A stretch of 41,040 nucleotides of DNA, taken from NCBI GenBank assembly GCA_022820945.1, contig JAJEEP010000162.1, positions 1-41,040 of the forward strand, given 5' to 3'. Under the pieces are notes generated by a model. It saw only the letters and a list, made by a program, of their open reading frames with translations. It was not told the origin of the DNA and searched no databases. Numbering within the stretch: position 1 is the first letter of the stretch; each line of letters begins with the position of its first letter. This document shows, piece by piece, positions 33,158 through 41,040 of this stretch. Source of the DNA: Alphaproteobacteria bacterium. GTDB taxonomy: Bacteria; Pseudomonadota; Alphaproteobacteria; UBA828. The position numbers and the translations under genes are program-made.

Positions 33158-33979
33158 TCAGTGCGCCATCAGGACCGGCACGGTCGTCTCGCGCAAGATG
33201 TCGCGGGTGACCCCGCCGAACAGCCTCTCGCGCAAGCGATGATGGCCGTATCCGCCCATGACCAGCAGGCCGATGCCGCAATCGCCGACCTCGGAGAGCA
33301 GGACATCGCCCGTGTGGATGCCGAAGGTGGTCCGTGTATGCCGGGCCTCCGCCCTGACTCCATGGTGCGCCAGATGCGTGCTGATGTCGGCGCCGGGTAT
33401 ATGCCTGCCGTCGTTCCTGTCGACGCCGAAGACGATCACCTTGCGCGCCTGTTGCAGGAGCGGCAGCGCGTCCGCGAGCGCGCGCGTCGCCTCGCGGGAG
33501 CCGTTCCAGGCGACCAGGATCGTCGCCGCGGTGACGCGAAAGGAGCCGGCATAGGGCCAGACCAGCACCGGTCCGCCCCCGCCGAGCACGACGCCGTCTG
33601 CCAGTCCGTCGACGGTGCGTCCGTCATCGGGGTCGGTCTGGCCGACGATGGTGATGTCGGCGTAATGCGCGCTCGTGGAGACGGCCTCCACGGGGTCGCC
33701 CGTCATGAGGCGCCATTCGCACGGCACGTGCGTCCTCGCTGCGCGCTCGGCGAACTGTGCTTCAGCCCTTTCGGCGAACGTGCGCTCCTCGGTATCCAGC
33801 CGCTTCAGGACCTCAGGCGGAACCTCGCAGCGGACGAACCCGGGAATGTTGCGCGGGGACAACACGTAGACGCCGGTCACGCGGCCTTCGTGACGTTCGG
33901 CCAGCTCGATTGCGGCATCGAGCCGCGCCGCCGACCGGTTGTCGACGCCGAGATGCACGACGATGTCCTTGTACTCCAT
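33158..33979 (-). CDS. Universal stress protein (tandem Usp-domain type), paralogue 2
   Basis: 273-residue paralogue of the preceding usp, alignable end to end without large gaps: shared blocks include AAIELAERHEGRVTGVYVL, TSAHYADITIVGQTDPDD, GGPVLVWPYAGSF, ADALPLLQQA and GGVTRDIL. The second half again has LLVMGGYGHHR, with Gly in place of the final Ser/Thr of the nucleotide motif. GAAGGAGAG precedes the ATG. The pair arose by tandem duplication; divergence is greatest in the middle of the second half. The 110-base gap to paralogue 1 carries a separate dyad, so the two may be expressed independently. Confidence 0.88.
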   Translation of the reverse strand: MEYKDIVVHLGVDNRSAARLDAAIELAERHEGRVTGVYVLSPRNIPGFVRCEVPPEVLKRLDTEERTFAERAEAQFAERAARTHVPCEWRLMTGDPVEAVSTSAHYADITIVGQTDPDDGRTVDGLADGVVLGGGGPVLVWPYAGSFRVTAATILVAWNGSREATRALADALPLLQQARKVIVFGVDRNDGRHIPGADISTHLAHHGVRAEARHTRTTFGIHTGDVLLSEVGDCGIGLLVMGGYGHHRLRERLFGGVTRDILRETTVPVLMAH

Positions 33980-34451
33980 GATTGCTCTCCTTCACCTCAA
34001 CACTCGCCCGAAGGCGAGGTGGTTTCTCGGTCGGATCGCAATTCCCTTCAGCAACGTCTGTCTGTCCATTCCAGGTGCTCGGGCAGGTCCGGAGGTGAAC
34101 CGGGCGGGGCGCAGGCCTCGGCGATCTGCGTGTCCGAGAGGTCGCAGGACCGGCCGAGTCGGGTGCCGTCGAGGCCCGCGACGCCACGGGCGGGCGCCTG
34201 GGCGCGACCCAAAGGGCAGCGCCGCGCAGATCATGACCGTGGCGATGAGTGCGGGTTAGTGTCGGCGCGGGTCCGGCAGGGCCAATGTGAGAGCACACGG
34301 CGGCCGGCAAACGCCGTCCGGGCGTCTGTCGCAATCGCCGCCAAGCCGTCATCTGCCGTGCCCTCTCATCGTCATCTCCCTGTGAATTGGTGAGAGGGAT
34401 CGACCGGTGCAAGGCCGGCACCATCGGAGATACGGGGAGAGCTCTGCCGGA
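33980..34451. other. Intergenic region without a recognisable gene
   Basis: 472 bases between the start of usp paralogue 2 and the stop of the MaoC-type gene. I see no convincing coding frame, tRNA or strong terminator. Several overlapping frames are open but read as Arg/Pro-rich shadow translations. It must hold the promoter of the usp paralogue. Confidence 0.5.
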
Positions 34452-34916
34452 CTACGCCGGGCCTTCTCGGGAGGGAACCTGAGCCAACGCCCGGCCGGCA
34501 AGCACGATCTGCTCGCCCACGGAACACGTAGTCTCGAACTCGACACGCCGGCGCTCCGGGATCAGGCGGTCCACCACCGCCCGCGCCACCACCTCGTCGC
34601 CGGGCCTGACCGGCGCGGTGAATCGGAGAGACTGCGACAGGTAGATGCAGCCCGGCCCCGGCATCCGGGTCCCGATCACCGTCGAAATTAATGCTGCGGT
34701 GCACATGCCGTGCACGATCCGGCCGCCGAAGCGCGACTGCTCGGCGAAGTCGTCGTCGAAGTGGAGCGGGTTGGTGTCGCCCGTGAGATCGGCGAAGAGC
34801 CGCATCTCCTCGTCGTTGATGATGCGCCCGTATTCTGCGCTCATGCCAATCTTCAGGTCCTCGAAGAAATAACCGAATCGGGCATCGCCCGGGGCCGCCT
34901 GGGCCGCCTGCTCCAT
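34452..34916 (-). CDS. MaoC-family (R)-specific enoyl-CoA hydratase
   Basis: 154-residue hot-dog-fold hydratase. The hydratase-2 motif FADLTGDTNPLHFDDDFA gives the catalytic pair Asp47 and His52, five residues apart as in PhaJ-type enzymes, followed by FGGRIVHGM. The expected reaction is hydration of trans-2-enoyl-CoA to (R)-3-hydroxyacyl-CoA. The ATG at 34916 is preceded by GAGGAGG; longer in-frame starts extend into the divergent intergenic region. It is transcribed away from the amidase gene across a 208-base gap. A stand-alone gene with no polyhydroxyalkanoate genes in sight. Confidence 0.9.
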   Translation of the reverse strand: MEQAAQAAPGDARFGYFFEDLKIGMSAEYGRIINDEEMRLFADLTGDTNPLHFDDDFAEQSRFGGRIVHGMCTAALISTVIGTRMPGPGCIYLSQSLRFTAPVRPGDEVVARAVVDRLIPERRRVEFETTCSVGEQIVLAGRALAQVPSREGPA

Positions 34917-35124
34917 GATCGAACGTCCTCCTCTTGCGTTGCCGAGCGGCGGATTGTGCGGTGCAACAAGGCTCGTGACAAGCGCGCCCCAACGCATGCC
35001 GTCTGCCGTCGGCGGCGCCCCACCGCGCCCGCCCTGTTCGCTGGCGCGGACGCGCGGTATATGTGGCGCTCCGGCGGGGGCGGCGTCGTTCGCCTGCGGC
35101 GCGGCAATGAGGGGAGGAGAACCG

Positions 35125-36660
35125 ATGGCCAAGTTTCCGACGGTGCGCACACCGACGATCGAAGAGGTCCTCGACATCGCCGAGGGCTACGGCATGACCA
35201 TCACGGTCGAGGACGCGGAATCGTTCCAGGGCCTGATGGCGGGCACGATCGCGTCCTACCACCGGCTCGACGATCTCGACGAGCCGAAGCTGCCGGTGAA
35301 ATACCCGCGCAGCACCGGCTACCGGCCGCCGCCGGAGGAGAACCCCTACAACGCCTGGTACTGGAAGTCCGAGGTCAAGGGCAAGTCGAGCGGGCCGCTC
35401 AAGGGCAAGCGGGTCGCGCTCAAGGACAACATCTGCCTCGCCGGCGTGCCGATGATGAACGGCGCCACGGTGCTCGAGGGCTACGTGCCCGACATCGACG
35501 CCACCGTGGTGACCCGCATCCTCGATGCCGGCGGCACCATCGTCGGCAAGGCTGCCAACACCTACCTCTGCTTCGACGGCGGCAGCGCCACCACGGCCAC
35601 CGGCATGGTGGAGAACCCGCACAAGAGGGGCCACACCTGCGGCGGCTCCTCCGCCGGCAGCGGCGTGCTGGTGCTCACCGGCGAGGCGGACATGGCGCTC
35701 GGCGGCGACCAGGGCGGCTCGATCCGCATGCCGGCCTGCTGGAGCGGCATCTACGGGCACAAGCCCACGCACGGCCTGGTGCCCTACACCGGCATCTTCC
35801 CCATCGAGATGACCCTCGACCACACCGGCCCCATGGCGCGCTCGGTGAGCGACGTGGCGGCCCTGCTCCAGGTCATCGCCGGGTCGGACGGGCAGGACCC
35901 CCGCCAGATCGGCACCAAGACCCAGCGCTACACGAGCGCCGTCGGCAAGGGCGCGGACGGCATGAAGATCGGCGTCGTGAAGGAGGGCTTCGGCCATCCC
36001 GAGAGCGAGGACGCCGTCGACAGCTGCGTGCACGCGGCGGTCCGGCGTTTTGCCGAGCTCGGCGCCACGGTCGACGAAATCTCGATCCCCATGCACCTTG
36101 ACGGGCCGCACATCTGGAACGGCATCGCGGTCGAGGGCGCCACCGCGCTGATGCTGAAGGGCAACGCCTTCGGCACCAATTGGGAAGGCTACTACACCAC
36201 CTCGCTGATGGACGCCTACGCGCGCGGCTGGCGCTCGCGGCCGGACGATCTTTCGGAAACCGTGAAGTACGTCATGATGCTCGGCGAGTTCATGCACCGC
36301 GAGTACCACGGCCGCTACTACGCCAAGGCGCAGAACCTGAGCCGCCGGCTGCGCGAGACCTACGACGCGGCGCTCGCGGAATACGACGTGCTCGCGATGC
36401 CGACGCTGCCCATGTTGGCAACCAAGCTGCCGGAGCCGGACTGCTCGCGCGAGGAGTATGTGGACGCCGCGCTGAACATGCTGGCGAACACCTGCCCGTT
36501 CGACGCCACGGGCCATCCGGCCATGACAGTGCCCTGCGGCAAGGCGGACGAGTCGCCGATCGGCCTGATGCTGATCGGCAAGCGCTACGACGACGCGACC
36601 GTGATCCGGGCCGGCGGCGCCTTCGAGAGCCTCGGCGTCTACACGGTGTCGACCGTATAG
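35125..36660 (+). CDS. Amidase-signature-family amidase (nitrile-hydratase-associated type)
   Basis: 511-residue amidase with the Ser-cisSer-Lys triad: Lys100 (ALKDN), Ser175 (GGSSAGSG) and nucleophile Ser199 (GGDQGGSIRMPA). The 75- and 24-residue spacings match FAAH exactly. An extra N-terminal helical domain of about 80 residues (IEEVLDIAEGYGMTITVED) and GYRPPPEENPYNAWY resemble the Rhodococcus amidases that accompany nitrile hydratase, yet no nitrile hydratase gene is nearby. GGGGAGGA before the ATG at 35125 fixes the start. Probable reaction: hydrolysis of an aliphatic or aromatic amide to acid and ammonia. It could serve maleamate-type intermediates of the ring-cleavage cluster, but that is speculation. 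A strong terminator follows. Confidence 0.92.
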   Translation: MAKFPTVRTPTIEEVLDIAEGYGMTITVEDAESFQGLMAGTIASYHRLDDLDEPKLPVKYPRSTGYRPPPEENPYNAWYWKSEVKGKSSGPLKGKRVALKDNICLAGVPMMNGATVLEGYVPDIDATVVTRILDAGGTIVGKAANTYLCFDGGSATTATGMVENPHKRGHTCGGSSAGSGVLVLTGEADMALGGDQGGSIRMPACWSGIYGHKPTHGLVPYTGIFPIEMTLDHTGPMARSVSDVAALLQVIAGSDGQDPRQIGTKTQRYTSAVGKGADGMKIGVVKEGFGHPESEDAVDSCVHAAVRRFAELGATVDEISIPMHLDGPHIWNGIAVEGATALMLKGNAFGTNWEGYYTTSLMDAYARGWRSRPDDLSETVKYVMMLGEFMHREYHGRYYAKAQNLSRRLRETYDAALAEYDVLAMPTLPMLATKLPEPDCSREEYVDAALNMLANTCPFDATGHPAMTVPCGKADESPIGLMLIGKRYDDATVIRAGGAFESLGVYTVSTV

Positions 36661-36701
36661 TCCGTACCGGGCAGCCGGCTCGGCCGGCCGCACTTCTCAA
36701 G

Positions 36702-36735
36702 GGGCGCCTCCCGGCTCGGGCGGTGCCCTTTTTTT
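36702..36735 (+). terminator. Intrinsic terminator of the amidase gene
   Basis: A 12-base stem (36702-36713 with 36717-36728, one G-U pair and one mismatch), a 3-base loop, then seven T residues at 36729-36735. It begins 42 bases after the amidase stop and is the clearest rho-independent terminator in the window. Confidence 0.8.
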
Positions 36736-36790
36736 GTCGCAGTCGCGGCCGGCGTCATCCGGTCGCGTGGGACGGATCTGGACAGTTGTT

Positions 36791-37010
36791 GGTGGGATTC
36801 GCCGCGATCGATCGGGATTAGGTGGGATGCAGCGAGATAAGAGAGAGATAGGTGGGAATAGCGGGAAACGCGGGATGGAGCGGGACAAGTGGGATCGATC
36901 AGATCAACTGGGATGCAGCGGGATGAGTGGGATCGAGCGGGATGAGTGGGATCGAGCGGGATAAGTGGGATTGAGTGGGATGAGCGAGACAGGCGGGACA
37001 GGTGGGATGC
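36791..37010. repeat. Minisatellite of GYGGGAT units spaced 9-10 bases
   Basis: About 220 bases built from some 22 degenerate copies of a 9- or 10-base unit beginning GTGGGAT or GCGGGAT. In the best-kept part (about 36909-36980) two units alternate as a 19-base period, for example ATGAGT recurring at 36923 and 36942 and ATAAGT at 36961. The top strand is nearly free of C over long stretches. It fills the gap between the amidase terminator and the rid gene; no gene is recognised in 36736-37146. Minus-strand translation gives only an Ile-Pro-Leu-rich repeat. Confidence 0.85.
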
Positions 37011-37146
37011 CGCAGGGCGGACGGCGCTGCCCTCGGTCGCCGCGCGCCCGCCTGTCCTGCCCGTTGCGGCCCGTTCGCCCCCGCACCTCATGGCCCGATG
37101 ATGGCGCGCGCGCCGCGCGCCGTGCACCGCACCATGGTCCGGGGCG

Positions 37147-37551
37147 TCAGCCGATGACCGCCGTCGCCTCCACCTCGCAGCGGACATCGGGCGAATAGAG
37201 GGCCTGGACGCCCATCAGCGTCATCGAAGGCGGCGTGAGGCCGGCGAAGAGCTTCCTGTTGGCTTCGTTAACCACCTCGCCTTCCTCCGGCACGTAGTTC
37301 GCGACGTAGGTGTTGAGGCGGACGATATCCGCCACCGTCCCGCCGGCCTCGGCGAGCACGCGCCGGATGTTCTCGTGCGCCTGGGCAAGCTGAGCCGCGA
37401 GGTCCGGCCCCACCGACTCGCTGTTCGCGTTCCAGCCGACCTGGCCCGAGAGATAGACGGTCTTGCCGCCCTCGGCCACGACGGCGTGGCTGAGGCCGTA
37501 GGTCACATAGTCCGGCACGTGGTCCGGGTTGATGTGGGTGAACTTGGCCAT
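37147..37551 (-). CDS. Rid-family (YjgF/YER057c) protein
   Basis: 134-residue Rid-superfamily protein, a trimeric fold that in RidA hydrolyses reactive enamine/imine intermediates. It shows VYLSGQVGW, QAHENIRRVLAEAG, DIVRLNTYV and the C-terminal RCEVEATAVI. Glu126 corresponds to Glu120 of E. coli RidA, but the catalytic Arg105 is replaced: TPPSMTLMGV carries Met110 at that place. It therefore belongs to one of the Rid groups lacking imine-deaminase arginine, and its activity is uncertain. GGAGG precedes the ATG. It lies 40 bases after the broken acyl-CoA synthetase gene, in the same direction. Confidence 0.88.
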   Translation of the reverse strand: MAKFTHINPDHVPDYVTYGLSHAVVAEGGKTVYLSGQVGWNANSESVGPDLAAQLAQAHENIRRVLAEAGGTVADIVRLNTYVANYVPEEGEVVNEANRKLFAGLTPPSMTLMGVQALYSPDVRCEVEATAVIG

Positions 37552-37591
37552 GGGGCCCTCCGTCGTTGCGGCCGGGGCGCGCGGCGGCGCC

Positions 37592-39286
37592 TCAGGCGGT
37601 CTTCTGCTCCGCGAGGTCGAGGTCTTCGATCATGGTCTCGCGCATCTTGAACTTCTGGATCTTGCCGGTCACGGTCATCGGGAACTCGTCCACGAAGCGC
37701 ACGTAGCGCGGCACCTTGAAGTGGGCGATCTGGTCCTTGCAGAAGGCCTTGATCTCGTCCGCGTTCGCGTCTTCGCCCTCGCGCAGCTTGATCCAGGCGC
37801 AGAGCTCCTCGCCGTACTTCTCGTCCGGCACGCCGATCACCTGTACGTCCTGCACCTTGGGGTGGCGGTAGAGGAACTCCTCGATCTCGCGCGGATAGAC
37901 GTTCTCGCCGCCGCGAATGACCATGTCCTTGATGCGGCCCACGATGTTGCAATAGCCCTCGGCATCGATGGTGGCCTGGTCGCCGGTGTGCATCCAGCCG
38001 GCGCCGTCGATCGCCTCCTCGGTCTTCTCCTCGTCGTTCCAGTAGCCGCGCATGACCGAATAGCCGCGGGTGAGCAGCTCGCCGGTCTCGCCGCAGGGCA
38101 CTATCCTGCCGTCCTGGTTCACGACCTTGACCTCGACGTGGGGGTGGACGCGGCCCACGGTGGAGACCCGGCGCTCGATCGGATCGTCGGTCGCCGACTG
38201 GAAGCTCACCGGGCTAGTCTCGGTCATGCCGTAGGCGATGGTCACCTCTTCCATGTGCATCTGGCCGATCACCCGGCGCATCACCTCGATGGGGCAGGGC
38301 GAGCCCGCCATCGTGCCGGTGCGGAGCGAGGAGAGATCGAAGCCCGCGAACTCCGGATGGTCGAGCTAGGCGATGAACATGGTGGGGACGCCGTAGAGCA
38401 CGGTGCAGCGCTCCGCCTCCACCGCGCGCAGCACCTCCAGCGGGTCGAAGGCCTCGCTCGGGTAGACCATGGTCGCGCCGAAGGCGGCCGACATCAGGTT
38501 GCCCATGACCATGCCGAAGCAGTGATAGAGCGGCACCGGGATGCACACCCGGTCGCGCTCGCTCAAGCCTAGCGTCACGCCGTTGAAGTAGCCGTTGTTG
38601 AGGATGTTGTGATGGCTGAGCGTCGCCCCCTTGGGGAAGCCCGTGGTGCCGCTGGTGAACTGGATGTTGATGGGGTCGTCGAACTGCAGCCGGCCGGCCA
38701 GCGCCTGCAGCCGGTCGCGCTCGGCCGCGCCCGCGAGCCCCGGCACCTCGGCGAAGTTGTACATGCCGACCGTGGTCTCGGTGCCGAGGCGCACTACGGT
38801 CTCCAGGTGCGGCAGCGTCGCAGCCTTCAGCGCGCCGGGGCGGGCCCGGTCGAGCTCCGGCGCCAGCCTGCGCAGCATCTCGATGTAGCGGCTCGACTTG
38901 AAGGCTTCGGCGGTGACCAGCGCGCGGCACTCCACCTTGTTCAGCGCGTATTCCAGCTCGGCCAGGCGATAGGCCGGGTTGATGTTGACCAGGACCAACC
39001 CGGCCTTGGCCGCGGCGAACTGCGTCACCGTCCATTCGCTGTTGTTGGGCGACCAGATGCCGATGCGATCGCCCGGCTCCAGGCCGAGCGCGAGCAGGCC
39101 GGCGGCGAACGCGTTCACCTTCTCCGTAAGCGTGCCGTAGCGCCAGCGCACGTCCTGGTGCGGCACCACCAGCGCCTCGTTGTCCGGGAAGCGCGCGGCG
39201 GTCCGGTCGAGCTGCGCGCCGATGGTGAGGCCGAGCAGCGGCTTCCCGCTCGCACCGCTCACGTAGCTCATGCCCTGCGGCGTCAT
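37592..39286 (-). pseudogene. AMP-binding acyl-CoA synthetase interrupted by in-frame TAG
   Basis: Adenylate-forming fatty-acid/acyl-CoA ligase split by a TAG (plus-strand 38366-38368) in an otherwise open frame of 564 codons. The first part (306 residues) has the P-loop [10 protein letters not shown] (211-220) and ends GVPTMFIA; the stop is codon 307; reading resumes in the same frame with LDHPEF and continues through AGSPCP, TETSPV, the hinge [17 protein letters not shown] and the catalytic lysine region [10 protein letters not shown]. Relatives usually have Glu at the interrupted position (MFIAELDHP), so a single GAG-to-TAG change explains it. Every other family motif is intact, so the lesion is recent, a sequencing error, or read through. 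If real, the N-terminal fragment lacks the catalytic C-terminal domain. Confidence 0.85.
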
Positions 39287-39309
39287 CGTCCGTCCCTACG
39301 TCGTCCGGG

Positions 39310-39329
39310 CTGCCCGCCGCTGCGGGCAG
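39310..39329 (-). terminator. Stem-loop downstream of tRNA-Phe
   Basis: Perfect 8-base arms CTGCCCGC and GCGGGCAG with a CGCT loop, 10 bases beyond the tRNA 3' end on the minus strand and before the acyl-CoA synthetase start. No T-run, so it may define the 3' end of the tRNA precursor rather than act as a full terminator. Confidence 0.45.
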
Positions 39330-39339
39330 GGAGCGCCGG

Positions 39340-39412
<73 letters not shown>

Positions 39413-39433
39413 CTAGGCCGGCACGCGGGCCTG

Positions 39434-39462
39434 TGTATAGGACACGGCGCGGCACCTGTCCA
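39434..39462 (-). promoter_or_regulatory. Promoter of the tRNA-Phe gene
   Basis: On the minus strand TGGACA (39462-39457) and TATACA (39439-39434) are separated by 17 bases. The tRNA 5' end is 21 bases past the -10 element, which implies a leader of about 15 bases. This is the best sigma70-like match in the window. Confidence 0.65.
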
Positions 39463-39488
39463 TGCGCCGGGTGCGGCCGTGGCCGCCG

Positions 39489-40454
39489 TCAAACCGCGAG
39501 GTACTGCAGGGCGGCAAAAGCTGCGTAGCCCAGCAGCAGGAGCACGCCGAAGGGCCGCCCGAGCCGGACGCCGGAGAGCATCGCCGCGATCACCAGGCCG
39601 GTGACTCCCGCCAGCACCCAGATGTCGAGATGCATGATCTCGTCGGGCACCGGCAGCGGCGTCACCACGGTCACGACGCCCAGGATCGCCAGGATGTTGA
39701 ACACGCTGGAGCCGAGCACGTTGCCGATCGCAACCTCTGTGTGCTTGCGGTAGGCCGCCACCACGGTGGTCGCGAGCTCCGGCAGTGAGGTGCCGACCGC
39801 CACCACGGTGATGCCGATCACGGTCTCGGTGATCCCGAGCCCGCGCGCGATGATCGTGGCGGCGCCCACCATCAGGTGCGCGCCGATACTGACGCCAGCG
39901 AGCCCCAGCAGCGCCGTGGGCACGGCGAGCCAGATCGGCTTCGGCAGATGCTGGCGCTCCTCAGCCTCCTGCCGATGGCGGGCGCCAATCTCACCTGCCA
40001 GCCGCCGCTCGTGCCAGTAGGAAGCAACGGTCATCACCCCGAGCAGGACCAGCATCAGCGCGCCCTGCCACGCGACAACGGTGCCGAACGAGATGAAGAC
40101 GGCGAGCAGCGCGGTCGCCCCTACCAGCACGGCGCCGTCCCGCATCGCCGCCTGCCTCGACACCAGCACCGGCGTGATCGCGATGGCGAGGCCGAAGATG
40201 AGGAGCAGGTTGGCAATGTTGCTGCCGATCACGTTGCCGAAGGCAATGCCCGGCGAGCCCCTGAGCGCGGCCTGCAAGGTGACGACCAGCTCCGGCATCG
40301 AGGTGCCGAAGGCCACGACCGTGGCCCCGATGAGCAGGGGCGAAACGTTCAACCGCCGGGCAAGCGACACCGAACCCCGCACCAGCGCCTCACCGCCCAC
40401 GAAGAGCAGGATGAACCCGCCGACGAGCTGGAGATGGGTCAGCGGGTCGAGCAT
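39489..40454 (-). CDS. Sodium/calcium-exchanger-family antiporter (CaCA, YrbG-like)
   Basis: 321-residue inner-membrane cation/Ca2+ exchanger with about ten hydrophobic segments in two homologous halves. The alpha-repeats with their ion-binding acidic residues are present: GTSMPE (50-55) with GNVIGSNIANLL (73-84), and GTSLPE (221-226) with GNVLGSSVFNIL (244-255). A polar cytoplasmic loop of about 30 residues (about 147-175) joins the halves. AGAGG precedes the ATG. Its first 16 bases overlap the end of the RNase E/G gene, so the two are co-transcribed. Which ions move (Na+/Ca2+ or H+/Ca2+) cannot be read from the sequence. Confidence 0.92.
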   Translation of the reverse strand: MLDPLTHLQLVGGFILLFVGGEALVRGSVSLARRLNVSPLLIGATVVAFGTSMPELVVTLQAALRGSPGIAFGNVIGSNIANLLLIFGLAIAITPVLVSRQAAMRDGAVLVGATALLAVFISFGTVVAWQGALMLVLLGVMTVASYWHERRLAGEIGARHRQEAEERQHLPKPIWLAVPTALLGLAGVSIGAHLMVGAATIIARGLGITETVIGITVVAVGTSLPELATTVVAAYRKHTEVAIGNVLGSSVFNILAILGVVTVVTPLPVPDEIMHLDIWVLAGVTGLVIAAMLSGVRLGRPFGVLLLLGYAAFAALQYLAV

Positions 40455-41040
40455 CTGCCTCTATGGCTTGCGGCGGCGGACGCGGCGCGCCGCTCAAGGG
40501 CATAACGGCCGTGCGGTTGGGCCGGATCGGGGACGAGCGCGAGCGGGATGCCGAGCCAGCGCGCCAGCACGTCCTCCTCGGGCTGGGTAAGCGCTTCCAG
40601 CAGCGCCGGCGCAGCGCGGAGCGTCAGCGCCCGCGCCCCGCTCGCCGCCTCGCGCCGGGCGGCGACGGCCGCCTCGTGCGCACCCGCCTCCAGCCGCAGC
40701 CGGCGTCCGCCGAACGGGCCGCCAGCCGTTTCGGTGAGCGCCTGGCGCAGGCTCGGGCCGAGCCGCTGGCGGTTGACCTCCACCACCCCGCCGGCGGTGA
40801 CGCCGAGCACGCGGTGGGGGGTCCGGTCGGCCGCGAGCGCGCGCTTCAGCGCCCCGATTTGCGCCTCGCGCCGACGGGCCCCGCCGCGGCCCGCGAAGTC
40901 GATGACGATCAGCCCGCTCAGGTTGCGCAAGACGATCTCCCGGCCCGCCGCCTCGGCGGTCTCGGCCGCAGCGGCAGCGGCGGCCTGGCTCGTGTCGACG
41001 TCCATGGCGGTTAGCGCGCGGGTCTCCTCGACCGTAAGCC
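40439..41040 (-). CDS. Ribonuclease E/G family protein, 3' part (runs off the window)
   Basis: C-terminal portion of an RNase E/G-type endoribonuclease; the frame is open to the right edge, so the gene starts beyond 41040. Visible catalytic-core motifs are VEETRALTAMDVD, whose Asp matches Asp303 of E. coli RNase E, and GLIVIDFAG, whose Asp matches Asp346, followed by VEVNRQRLGPSLRQAL. An internal ATG at 41005 is not the true start, because conserved sequence continues upstream of it. The C-terminal tail is short and Ala/Arg-rich, more like RNase G or short alphaproteobacterial forms than the long RNase E scaffold. Its stop overlaps the antiporter start. Role: cytoplasmic rRNA and mRNA processing. 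Confidence 0.9.
   Translation of the reverse strand, partial: LTVEETRALTAMDVDTSQAAAAAAAETAEAAGREIVLRNLSGLIVIDFAGRGGARRREAQIGALKRALAADRTPHRVLGVTAGGVVEVNRQRLGPSLRQALTETAGGPFGGRRLRLEAGAHEAAVAARREAASGARALTLRAAPALLEALTQPEEDVLARWLGIPLALVPDPAQPHGRYALERRAASAAASHRGRCSTR

Noticed and set aside
33161..34393. 410-codon forward open frame over the second usp gene and the adjacent intergenic region
   Set aside because: It is antisense to a clear Usp protein, and its extension into the gap is Arg/Pro-rich without motifs.
34372..36693. 773-codon antisense open frame over the amidase gene
   Set aside because: The sense amidase has an exact catalytic triad. The antisense frame also runs through the MaoC region in a different frame from that gene and has no recognisable content.
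36791..37010. Short repeats considered as a CRISPR array
   Set aside because: Units are 9-10 bases with no unique spacers, and no cas genes are present; this is a tandem repeat, not CRISPR.
36639..37187. 182-codon minus-strand frame with Ile-Pro-Leu repeats over the minisatellite
   Set aside because: The protein repeat simply mirrors the DNA repeat. It overlaps the end of the rid gene and the amidase terminator and has no sensible start.

Overview
This is a very GC-rich window, dense with catabolic operons. The best guess is an alphaproteobacterium, possibly Rhodospirillales-like. The reasons are three solute-binding-protein ABC importers, the hydantoinase, Rieske and SMP-30 enzymes, and an RNase E/G gene lying close to a tRNA-Phe(GAA) gene. 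This is inference from gene content. There is no rRNA, CRISPR, transposase gene or recognisable transcription factor.

Layout. (1) 241-5863 (+): HyuA/HyuB hydantoinase-oxoprolinase subunits, then a benzoylformate-decarboxylase-like ThDP enzyme. (2) 5877-11747 (-): a leftward operon of SDR, Tat-exported sugar-type binding protein, two permeases, SMP-30 lactonase and a second SDR. The three ORF junctions from permease to the last SDR overlap by 1-4 bases. (3) 11927-22271 (+): a divergent CUT1 ATPase that probably serves the leftward importer, then a second complete CUT1 importer (binding protein, two permeases, ATPase), followed by alcohol dehydrogenase, a second ThDP enzyme, an NTF2-like protein and a LarA/DUF2088 homologue. 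(4) 22350-29801 (+): Rieske oxygenase, a NicX-type 2,5-dihydroxypyridine dioxygenase homologue, a TorT/RbsB-type binding protein, RbsA-type ATPase, RbsC-type permease and an ACMSD-type amidohydrolase. The enzyme trio matches the logic of hydroxypicolinate breakdown and is the most interesting part of the window. (5) 29829-36660: an orphan membrane-anchored protein, a quinone-oxidoreductase-like MDR, a gene remnant beside a 129-bp MITE-like element whose end carries the stop codon of a universal stress gene, two tandem usp paralogues, a MaoC-type hydratase and an amidase-signature enzyme. (6) 36702-41040: a strong terminator, a roughly 220-bp minisatellite, a Rid-family protein, an acyl-CoA synthetase broken by an in-frame TAG, tRNA-Phe with a good promoter, a CaCA antiporter, and the 3' part of an RNase E/G gene running off the right edge.

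How the genes may work together. Regions 2 and 3 look like uptake plus oxidation, lactone hydrolysis and C-C cleavage of sugar- or polyol-like or hydroxy-acid compounds. Region 4 looks like uptake plus ring hydroxylation, decarboxylation and ring opening of an aromatic (pyridine-like) acid. Regions 1 and 5 add amide and imide hydrolysis. Substrates are inferred throughout, and no regulator is encoded nearby.
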